The notes under the pieces were generated by a model. That model worked only from the letters and a program-made list of their open reading frames with translations. It was not told the origin of the DNA and ran no database searches. From Owenia fusiformis (Eukaryota > Annelida > Polychaeta > Sabellida > Oweniidae): a DNA stretch of 64,000 nucleotides. How positions within the stretch are numbered: the first letter of the stretch is position 1; the number at the start of each line of letters is the position of its first letter. This document shows, in pieces, positions 10,992 through 22,400 of this stretch. The DNA lies in NCBI GenBank assembly GCA_903813345.2, contig CAIIXF020000004.1:14391196-14455195 (forward strand), written 5' to 3'. The position numbers were made by a program, and so were the translations under genes.

Positions 10992-12723
10992 GGTATGAGT
11001 ACCGTAATCCAACACCAAATTCGAAAATTCATAACAATACTTTGCACATATGGCGTTCGTGACCAACTATAAAACGCTTACCCCCCATAGTGTTATATAT
11101 CAAAATGTACCTGTTCATATAGGGGTTCGATTGATCTACATCATATTATAGGGAGTCAGGTTACTTTTTGAGATATCAGCGTCCATTTATTGTAACTCGC
11201 GTTTGCCACCACTTCCTCAATTCTGATATGACGAGCAAACGCGTAGTAGACATGCTCACGTCGGAACTATTTGTGACATACATCGCTATTTTCGTAATTC
11301 AAATGAAAGTTGAACTCATCCTCTTCATTTTGATACCAAATAGTGGCATACTAGGTACCCTAGAAGCCAACTATGGCGTTATTTAGAACAATACCACAGG
11401 TTTTTAAATGGACTATATAGGGGTCATACCTTTTGGCGGATGGATATGGAACCTCATACCTTAATGTCTTATGACATCACACTGATTTTTGTCTCTGCAA
11501 CTTTTTTTGGCGGAAAATATCATTTTTAGTTCAAAAATGCATAAAAACGTCGAAATTGGCTGAATATGTGAAAAATTTATCCATTTAGGCTAGAAAGGGT
11601 TAATTTGCCCTACCCCAAATACGTCTAAATATGCTAGTCTAACTTTGCCACTGTGACGTCACAAATCTAACCTGACTATCTCCGAGTTTATTGAAGAAAA
11701 TGATACGTCTGACAAACAGCTTTCATTCCCTATATGGCACACCTTCTACTAAGAGTTGCATCATTGACTAAATCTAAGACAAAGGCCCTGTGTCCCGAGG
11801 ATTTTGACTGAAATTTGGCCATTTTCGCCCAAATCTAACTAAATTGCAGTTTCCCTCACACCTGTATTTTGAAATAAATATTGCTACAATGTAGCAATTT
11901 GAAAATCATACATGCTTACTGTTTCTTTCGACCTGACACGTGTATCTAGCCTGTATAAATGAAAAATTGCTACATTGTAGCAATTTTACTGAGATATGGA
12001 CCCTGAAAATCATGCAATTTTAGCAAAAAATGAAGAAATAACCTGCAATTTTGACGGAATTTCAGAGGGCTTTCTTTCATTCGTGACCCTCCACGGGCCT
12101 CTTATGACCATTCTTATACTCACAGAATGGTTGAAAGTGATTTCAAATCATTGTTTGCCCTAAGCAGAACGAAAAAATCGATTCTATCCTCAAATTCTGC
12201 TGGAATATTGGTCTCTGGCCAACTAGCAGACAATTTTAGGCCTCATATTAAGGTATGAGTACCGTAATCCAACACCAAATTCGAAAATTCATAACAATAC
12301 TTTGCACATATGGCGTTCGTGACCAACTATAAAACGCTTACCCCCCATAGTGTTATATATCAAAATGTACCTGTTCATATAGGGGTTCGATTGATCTACA
12401 TCATATTATAGGGAGTCAGGTTACTTTTTGAGATATCAGCGTCCATTTATTGTAACTCGCGTTTGCCACCACTTCCTCAATTCTGATATGACGAGCAAAC
12501 GCGTAGTAGACATGCTCACGTCGGAACTATTTGTGACATACATCGCTATTTTCGTAATTCAAATGAAAGTTGAACTCATCCTCTTCATTTTGATACCAAA
12601 TAGTGGCATACTAGGTACCCTAGAAGCCAACTATGGCGTTATTTAGAACAATACCACAGGTTTTTAAATGGACTATATAGGGGTCATACCTTTTGGCGGA
12701 TGGATATGGAACCTCATACCTTA
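10992..12723. mobile_element. Composite element: two identical 472-bp direct repeats around a 788-bp core
   Basis: Positions 10992-11463 and 12252-12723 are identical over 472 bp by direct line-by-line reading. Each repeat starts GGTATGAG and has its inverse CTCATACC three bases from the end. Outside, both ends abut TTAT. Inside, both abut TTAA. The core has no long ORF. The 72-residue ORF found twice is simply the repeat. It could be a terminal-direct-repeat element, or a pair of short inverted-repeat elements that moved as a unit. The absence of TG...CA ends argues against a typical LTR element. Identity of the repeats implies a recent origin. Confidence 0.72.
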
Positions 12724-13130
12724 TATATGGAATGTCGATTTCAAAATCTTCGGAGTTTTCATCATTTTTCTACCTTTTATAATTTTCTAAACATAGAAAA
12801 ACCTAAAGAGGGATTCGAAATGATGTAAATTTGATTTTCCAGATAATAAAATGGTTCTTTAATCTTTACAGATAATGCAAATGAAAAGTCATTGACAAAT
12901 ATAAAGAGGCTTTTGCATGGGCAGTTAGGGTTAACAAACTTTCAGAGGGGGATGTAGCTTAAAACTTGAACTAGTATTCCCAGGTTTATCGTATTAGAAT
13001 CACACAAAAAACCTCGATTTTATAATTTATGGTAAATATATGACCTTAAATTTTATTCTGGCCACTGCCAAAGACCTCAATGGCTAGGCAATTTCTGTCT
13101 TTTAATGAACATAATAAATTTTTCGGTCAT
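12724..13130. other. Intergenic DNA upstream of copy B
   Basis: AT-rich sequence with no exon seen. GGCAGTTAGGGTTAACAAAC near 12920 faintly resembles the ends of the foldback family at 62868-63728. Confidence 0.4.
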
Positions 13131-13284
13131 ATATTGCGCTATAAATCATTAAACTTCGGTCTTGATTCCATAAATATATGTGATTTTCTGAGCAGATTGC
13201 GTCATTTGTTCTTAGCAACATTAACAACATTGATTTGAGCAATACTTTTCCTAGGTAACAAGAACAAAAAACAATTCACTATTG

Positions 13285-13421
13285 TCATATATAAAATGAC
13301 GTCATATATATTTATAGTTATTTGAAATTAGAATAAGAACTGTGACGTCAGAAATATATGTAATTCTTACAGTAGACTACGTCATTTCTTCTTAGGAACA
13401 AGAACAGCAAAAATATACAAA
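13285..13421 (+). promoter_or_regulatory. Candidate promoter / 5' leader of copy B with two CRE sites
   Basis: A TATATAAAA box (13288-13296) is followed by two perfect TGACGTCA palindromes at 13298-13305 and 13343-13350, the consensus for CREB/ATF-type bZIP factors. The ATG of exon 1 follows within 75 bases of the second. The surrounding segment 13130-13400 is a loose direct repeat, with GCGTCATTTGTTCTTAG at about 13200 and ACGTCATTTCTTCTTAGG near 13380. The transcription start is unknown, so the second site may lie in the leader. Confidence 0.4.
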
Positions 13422-13488
13422 ATGAAGTGCAAAAGGATTCAAGTTATATTTTTCATCATTCTGTGGACCAAACTCTACTTCAGCGATG
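13422..13488 (+). CDS. Copy B exon 1: start codon and signal peptide
   Basis: The exon encodes 22 residues beginning MKCKRIQVIFFIILW. A basic start followed by a hydrophobic core (VIFFIILW) is typical of a cleavable secretion signal. It ends in phase 1 after GAT G, with donor GTATTG. The exon is too short to stand out as an ORF and was placed by its signal character, the A-rich context before the ATG, and phase agreement with the sushi exon. The exact donor is less certain than the other junctions. Confidence 0.72.
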
Positions 13489-16400
13489 GTATTGTATACG
13501 TTTCTATTTACCGCTTAAGAGAGAGAGCTTTCAGCCAAACTTATATCGCAACTTTAAATTTTTAATGACGAAAACACCACTGGGGCCGTGAATTCGTACG
13601 ATCTGGATACATTTCGTCATGGTAATGATGCATTGTGGGATTAATCCAAGAATTTATCCAAAAATCGGTGAATTCGTACGATCCTGGGATTAACCTAATC
13701 TCAGGATAAATCTCAGAGGTGGATTACTTTTTGGATAACTTTTAGCCGAATTCCGATGCAAATTGGATAAATCTTGGGGATTCCCCCTCATAATCCTCGG
13801 ATCGTACGAATTCACCAAATATTTATCGGATTAGTATTCCAAGATTTATCCCAAAAGATAAAATTTATCTGGATTGAATTGGGGATCGTACGAATTCACG
13901 GCCCCTGGGGAGGAAGGCTGTTCCTCGTTTCCTAATTTAGGGAATTACTTTGTGAATATCCCGGCACTGGCAGAATTAATTTCTAAGTTGTAATCATAAT
14001 TTGAAACCGGAACTCACGAACTACATACTTGCCAAATATTTTGTTGTGATTTGAAGGATGAAAGCTCCCCAGTGCTATGCCTGACTTGTACAAGTGCAAG
14101 TTTGCGTTGCGTGATGGTGCATAGTGAGCACTATCAACACTGTTATTAGACTGCGGTAACCTTTGACTTATTTCTTAATTAAACACGTCCTCCAACCCAA
14201 AAGCCAATGGATGAAGTGCGTGCTAGCAGCTGCGTTTATTAGGTGCAACCAATACATGAAATGGTACAATAAGGAGAAACAAAATAGAATAGAGTTATTT
14301 TGCAATGCTTCTAGGTATTTTATAACGACCACGATGTCTATCAGCTTATAACAGCCGAGATGCTGAGTTGCACTTATGCAAGGAACATCCAGGTTCCATA
14401 CTCCCATTCAAAATCAACTCGATCCCTTGTTGTTAATTTTCGATGCTGAATTAACACTGTTTCAGGCATAAAGCCTATATGTCGGTCACGAAACAAAACA
14501 TCTAAATCTAACAACAAAAAATGATGATAAATTGTCATATTTTCATTACGGCGCCCGGCAGATTGAGTATTTTGTTCAAAATTTAATACAAATTTGAACA
14601 AAACACTCAATTGGCCTGGCGCCGGCCGATGGATTGGAACAAAAGTGACCCAGGCATTAATTCAATATCAGTTTTGGAATTTGCTTTTTCGAGGAGACAT
14701 AACGGTGTCATGTCTCCTCGAAAAATCAAATTCCAAACAAAATGTTCTAATTATTAAGATTTTAGAATTTCTAAACGCAGGCTTGCTACAAGCAGAATGC
14801 CTGAATACATTCAACCGAATCCTTTTATATTACTCAATATACTCATAATGATTCAAGCGAACGCTTTTCAAATCACGTTCGATTTCAATAACAGAGGACG
14901 TTGAACCAATCAAAAATAAAATAATTCAGCTCTAATTTCACACGCGCTGAATTTTAATTCTAGGTTGTTTATGCCTGTGTCACATTTGTTCCGATTCATC
15001 GGCCGGCGCCCGGCCGATTGGGTATTCTTTTCACAATTGTATATTATTCAGTTTTGAACAGAATACTCAATCGGCTGGGCGCCAGCCGATGAATCGGAGC
15101 AAATATGACCTAGGCATTATTGATTTGATCCTTTTTTAACCTTACACTTTGATTCCCAGTCGCTAGATGTCCTCCACATCGCTTGTGTTAATTGGAGCGA
15201 GTCGATTTGTCTTTCGTAACGTACGCGTTGCATAATTTGTTCTGGATTGTTAAACGATATTGTCTCGATCGATATTAATAAGAATGAAATTTGCGCTTAT
15301 AGATGTGGCATAAGATGACTTTTTGAAAATAAAAGTGGAAATATGGTGTCTTTACGTATTTTTTCTAATTCGCATAAAAAGACCCAGAATAACATTCATA
15401 ACCAGCACTTACATAGTCGTGAGACGGTAATCCATGAATCCAAGTTGCTAGATTGGTCCAACGTGGTTTATGTTAAATGGATCGAGAATACTAATGAATA
15501 AAGTCCTGTGTATGGATGGTTATACGTTAGTTTTTTTCGTAACGTTTTTGGTAAGGAATGATAAATAAATATTACAAAATTTAAATTTCTCTTAAATGTT
15601 GCTTGTTACTTGCTGATGTGATGCTGTTAATGAAATTGTGTTACAGGTGAGAGAAACGGACAGGTTGTTCGGAGATCTAGCACGACATGTGAGTCAATGA
15701 AACCAGCAATACCAAATAATGCTTTCGAGATGGCTTTCAGTATCGAAAATGCAAAGGGAACGGCGATTCAAGTAGTACTGTGTGACTTTGGCTACGAATT
15801 TGTTTTGGAAAATCGAGGGAAAAACGACCGGATGGCAGTTACAAACCTATGCAACGATGGCGTTTGGAAATATCCGCAACTCCCAAGTTGTAGATCGAGT
15901 ACGTCTTTCTTATTTTACTTTGTATGTAATGTATAATATTATTATATCACTATCTAGCTAGCGACAGTATGATTGGTCAAAACCGGGTCACATGTCGTGG
16001 GATATCTGGCGATATTCAATGGCAATGCTAATCAGATAAGACAACCGTGAGATATCTAGCGATATCCCACGCTCCCGGGAATTTTCAAAGAATTTGTTTT
16101 CGTTCAGTGTAAATAATTAAGTTCAGTGTAAGTCAAAATGGCAGACGAACCGAGTAGATTCGTAAAAATATCTGAAGATATATGTATTTCAATGTTAACC
16201 TATGACTTGATAATATTAGGGATGTTTAGCTAGACAGTGATACAATAAAACAAATATTTCACTCTATTTTCGGTGAACACCTGTAGCACTTTCACAAGGT
16301 GATATTCCACTTGCCCTTCGGGCTTCGTGGAATATCACTTGTGAAAGATGTACAGGTATTCACCTCAATAGAGTGAAATATTTGTTCAATACCACTGTCA

Positions 16401-19400
16401 AGCTTGCGACTGTATTACTGGTAAGGCCCGTAGTCAGATTTTGCCAGGTGGAGTAAACATTGAACAACTTTGGCCAAAAAATCACTTGAAATGTGCGCAG
16501 AATGGTGAAAAGTGCATGATTTTGAAAAAAAAATTGGCCAAGGGGTGGTTCGAGCCCGTAACCCCTTTTGCTGCCAGTCTCTTTGTCAAAACCTGGTTAA
16601 ATGTAATGAAATATTATGTGACACTCACTGACCAAACTTATCAGACAACCAGTTAATCATAAAAGTATCCATCACTTTAATTTTATGAGAATCTACATCC
16701 GGCCAAGTGAAATCCTACTAAATATACAACGTTTAAATATTTTAAAACAATGATCAGAACAATGTCAAGTTACATTTATGTGTAATAAAGTATAGTAGCT
16801 TGGCGGTGATCATTTCAACAAATGTTCCATTTTGTTTTGGAAAATACACGTGACATTTTCAAATATGATTTTCCACTTGGCCTTCTTGTTACTATTGCAA
16901 TGTTTTTCATTTGCTGAATACATGTACTATAAACTTGTCATCCGACATATGTTAAAAAGTTTAAAAGAGTTTAAATACACTAAATACAGACGGTATAGTC
17001 TATGGACGTTTTAGTTGTATTTCCATGGTTGCAGATGTTCATTGAAGGAATGACGACGATGTCTGTTAAGTGTATCATTCTAGACGCTTAAATGCAGCGT
17101 AATAATTTAGAATTTCGTCTAACAATGCCTAAATGCAGGAAAAGAAATACTCATATGAAGTGTTATAAATGAACAATATGTTACAGGGACAACTTGTGGA
17201 GGGAAGCGTTGGTATGAGCTTGAGCCTGGTCACTGTTATTTCGGAGGACTTGCAAGAAATTGGCTCCATAGTCGTGATTCATGCCGAAGTGTTGACGCGG
17301 AACTTGTACAGTTCGAGACCGAGCGTGAATTCAATCTTGTAAAGGAGTGGCTAGAAAAGACGTACCGGGCAGGTGGTTTCGGTATAAATTGGGACCGTGG
17401 CTGGATTTACTGGATTGGATTAACGAATAGACATGTAAGCTTTATTTTTACTGTAGAATCTGTTTAATGTCTTTATCTCCCGACTCTCGACATGTGGTGC
17501 ACTTTATATTGTTTCTCATACCTTGTCACCTACCAATATATAACCACTGGGTGTGTAGCAAATTAAGCGTGACAGTTGAACGCATGTGCTAAGGTACAAC
17601 ACGAGGATGATATAGATAGATATTTTGATATGTAAATGTATGTAACAGCATCCTAGACAGGGAACTTGGCCGTGAATTTCATAATTAACTCACAATGTAA
17701 TATACGGTATGACGCGCGAGTACATTTACCTGAGATACAATATAACGCAAATTTCACATTCCTTGTGTTGTACACGTACCGCACCATTACCGCGCGTTAT
17801 ATCGTATACTACATTTAGAGTTTGTATAGATTTAATTATGGAATTCATGGTCAATGTCACTGTCTAGAATGTTGTTTATACAGACATTACACATATAAAT
17901 ATCTAGAAACTAGACTAGATCTTTCTGGAAAAAATCTGAAAATATGAAAACATCCCTTTGCTAAAATGTCATCACCCTTGTGTTGTACAGTACACCGCGC
18001 GTTCGACTGCAACGCTTAATTTGGTACACACCCTGTGATAATGTTGCATAACTTTTTGTCTGCATAAATTTTGATTTCTCCTTCAGTACATCAAAACTAG
18101 ATTCCTTGGAGCAACAGTAAGGAAAGTTCCATGTGACTACTGTAGCTCAACTATATGCACCTTTATGAGCGTTACACGATGTGTTGTCTATTCCTTTGCA
18201 GGCACACCTAGATTCTACACAAAAAATGCCACCTACCTTTTGTTACAACTTTTGTAAATAAGTTATATGATTTTTGTTTAGAATCCGGGTCTGCCTGCAA
18301 AGGAATGGACGGCATTTAGTGCACATCTTGTAACGCTCATAAAAGTGCATCTAATTGAGTTAGTAATCTGGAACTTCCTGTTGAGTTGTTCCATGGCGCC
18401 AAATTCAAATGGAAAATTCTCAGGTCAAATGTTGTCTCAATATACCATATCCATTGGTTACAACAACTGATTAGAAACTCGAAACTCAAAAATAGTATAT
18501 ATACTTTTTAGTCTGAACACTTTTACTGGTTGAACAATAAAAACAGGCGTTTGAGTAGTTATGGCTGGACGATTCCATGGATTAATGGAGGTGACATGCA
18601 CGGCAATGACAAGAACCCTCTTGGACTGCCTCGCAATTCAGTGGCTGTGGTAGGAGCAAAGCACTACGACTTCAAATTCAGAAGACTGGCCAATGAGTAT
18701 AAGTGGTTAGGTCACTCTCAGTTTACTCACTTTATATGTGAGAAAGGTAAAGAAAACATTTATCTAAATAGAAGAATAAGTACTAAATCATTTGTTCGAT
18801 GTCAACGTGTTTAGTATCAATGGGTTCGATTTTAATGCGTTTAATACAAATATGTTGCCAAACAACTCATAGCGATCGGCTTTCAGTGGTCCATTATTCC
18901 TACATCAAAATCTTGGTTAATGACTACAGCCTAAATTCTTTACAAACATTTAGGACTGTCCTCCTGAATCAAATCCATGTCATTCTGATATCTGGGGTAG
19001 CAAAGTTCTTGATTTTAGTGTTTTTATATCTCGGTTTGTCTCTAAATTTCATCTGGCTTTCAGGAATTAATAGACAGAAATGGTCTGATCAAAACATCAT
19101 GGCCTCCCCTCACCCTCCGTCCCATTCTGCAGATACTAAATGTTATTTCTTTGAATCCAGAGAGAACATATCTAACAATCATTTATATAACTATAACATG
19201 ACGAAATGAAAAAAATGTGAAAATTACAATTTTTCCTGGCTATGACACAATTGAGAAGTTCTTGATCGTTTTGATATGAAATGTAACGAGGAAGTAATAC
19301 ATCAAGGGGCATATCTGCGTATCGTGGTTGATGTTTCTGTGAGAGTAAACGACCCATATTCATTCAAAAGAACAAATTAAATAAAAATGATTGCAAAGCC

Positions 19401-22400
19401 GCCAATATTCATCAAGAACACGTCGTACACTATGATAAAAAATTAATGGGTTTGCCTCAAAATAAGCATTCTCTAATTTTTGATCTATTGCCCTAGCTAT
19501 GGATCTAAAGTCTCTCTGCTTATAATCAATTAAATACTTGGCTTATATGTATTTTGTGTAGTTCCAAACGGTTGGAGTTACAAAGAGTTGCGTGCAAAAA
19601 GAGGCAACAGAGCACAATTCTTCCTGGAAAATCAACAAATTGCGCTTGGCCTTAAGGTGAGATATTTCATTGGATTTAGTTGCTTGCACGTTTTAGTAAC
19701 ATTTGTATTAGACTAAGTATGATTGTATAGAACCTTATGGATACATATCGTTTTATCTATTATCAATATTCACGTTCATTTCAATAAAGTCATAAAGTTT
19801 CAATTCCCAGCATTTATAGCCTATTTTGTGCACATCGGAACGCTATTACAAAGGTTAAAGCAATAATGAAAATGGGCGGAAGTTTTCTATAGCTACTACA
19901 GGGTGTCCGGAAAGTAAAGATACAAATGCTCTAATTTTAAGGGATTTACCTGTTTTGAGATAAAATTGCTCCAGAATGTAGAATGACATTATAAAAATAT
20001 ATCCAGCAACTGTCATGACTTTTAGTTTCAAAATGAAAAAGTTATGGTTGTTATGGTTACGGGAGTCGAGGGTATGTGGAGCAACATCACTATAGTGCTT
20101 TACAAATCACTTTCCTGCTCGTATAATCTTAGCACTCCACCATCTATTCCTATATTATATCAAATTATGTACCACAACAGCATAGGGATTAGTAATGTAA
20201 CATTATTTGATAATTTCATATTACTACTATCATTGAATATTCAGTATTTTTCCCATTATCTATACATTCTTGGTGTATCTTGACCGGTGATTCAAAGACC
20301 TGACAAAACCGCTGCTGTCCATCTCTCAGATTGCTGATAACATTGGCTTCAAGCTGAGTCTCATTTGGATGTTGAACTTTTTACAAATATTGCTTTCAAA
20401 TGGTCATTAAGGTAGAAGTCTAAAGAGGCTTTATCAGGTGAAAATGGGGTATTGTATAGAAAGGTTTAATGTCATGACACTCCATTGTAAGATTTGTTTT
20501 TTTGCTTTGTGAATTGGTGCATTGTGGAGATGCAATATTGACTTTCCTACTAATGGCCAGGGACCATTCTTCTAGGCACTTGTATAATACTTCTTTCATT
20601 TTACTGGTTAGTGACATAACTTAGTTCTGATATGTGCCAATGACATCATTATATAAAAGAAAACACTATGGCAGCAATAATACAATGATGAACAAAACAA
20701 AACATAGATAGAAAATACAACAAAAAACACTGTTTCAAATGGTTGTCTTTTAGCAATTTTTCACTTTTTAGCGTTGTTCTGGAACTGCTCCACATACCTC
20801 TCACATCCGTAACCATAACAACCGTAACTTGAACACATTTAGAATATATGTGATGAAAGTTTGTAGATATATTGTCATATTGTTCCTCTACAATCTGTTG
20901 TAATTTCATTTCAAAAAACCCAAGTTTCTTAAAATAAGAGTATTTGTATCTTTACTTTCCGGACACCCTGTATCTCTGCATTATTTGAGAGATTAAATAA
21001 TCTGGTTTCTGACTCTAGGATGTTCTACCTAGCTCCGACTATATAAAATATGTTTATGGACCCGCTGCCCTAAAGGAAGACTTTGCAATAGAAGAAAATG
21101 TTTTCATGGAAAGACTTCCAACAAGGAGTGAGGAGTGGGCGAAAAGAGCGACAGATCTAAGCGTTCTTAAACTTGATCCTGAAAAGAAAAAAGCATATGG
21201 TATAACGTGTCAAGGGAATGGTCACACTTTTAATCGTAAAAAGACCATTACAAAGGATTTGAAAACAGGAAAGATAACCAATGAGGTTTCCAACCCTGCA
21301 TTTGATTGCAGTTTCTCTCGCGGGTGAGTTCTGACTTTCTGCAACATTTTGTCACTTGGCTTAGCATGAATTCGTGAATGCAACTGACGGCTGTCAGCTA
21401 CCGGATTAACTTAGATAAATATATATGTGTTGCTATGTTTGAATACAGGTGAATTGCCTAAATTCGCCCTATTTTCCTCCACTTTTTCACATACAACAGA
21501 AAACACACAAACAAAATCAACTACTTATTAATAAACTAGAGTTTATGAGCAAAATAATCATGTATGATTTATTTGAAATTGGTGTCGTATTTTTTGTTTA
21601 ATGTACACCTGAAAATTTGAAGGTAACAAAAAATGAGCAAAAAAGGTCGCTGTTCACAGATTCTATTTTTAAAACTATATGACGTCACAATATGGGACGC
21701 TTTCTAGAATCCATTCTTTAAAATAGCACTTCAATCTACCTTTATCAAGACGAAAACATGTATAATAGTCAAATATTGTTTGAGTTATGAGCGTTTAAAG
21801 ACGAAAAATTATTCAAAATGTAACGGCGGATATTTGCCAGATTTTTGGGTAAAAACTCTTAGCAAAAAATAACGCGCAAGAATTAAGGAGTGTACTTGAT
21901 TTGAAACTTCATTAAAGCAGCTTTAAAATGGTATATAACTTTAATTAGAATATTATATTTTATTCCGAAGAATTAAAAATACATTCATGTGATACCCAAA
22001 AAACACAAATGCGCCACCTATTTGCGACCTGACTTACTATTTTATCGGCAACTAATTTAATAATGAATAGTACCTGTCACTATTCCATTCATATTTAAAC
22101 TAGTTGGTCATCGTGGAATAGTAGGTTTATCCGGTAGCCGACAACCGTTTTTTGCATTCGCGTATACAAGGTTAGTTTCGGCCAATTAAATGTAATTGAA
22201 AGATTGGCTGCGCAATCAAAGTTGTTGAATGATTTGAAGTGCAATACAGGATATATTGTGTTCGAGAAATTCTTCATACGAGACAAAGTCGAGTGACAAT
22301 GTAGAACATCGAGAGCACAATATATGCCTTTATTGCTCTTCAAATCATTCTATAACGGTTTTATTCTGTTAACTCAAGGTAGACACTTTTATTTTATGAA

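Noticed and set aside
11168-12646. Two identical 72-codon ORFs
   Set aside because: They are the same frame in the two identical 472-bp repeats, starting at non-ATG-supported positions and lacking protein character.
10992-12723. Interpretation as a standard LTR retroelement
   Set aside because: The repeats do not begin TG or end CA, no primer-binding site or purine tract was seen next to them, and the core has no coding sequence. Left open as a composite or terminal-direct-repeat element.
16832-17014. ORF with a hydrophobic start MIFHLAFLLLLQCFSFA that looks like a signal peptide before copy B exon 3
   Set aside because: The same DNA in copy A (about 155-240) is not open, and it derives from an old hairpin element like 16227-16404. 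A better signal exon (13422) joins in phase through the sushi exon.
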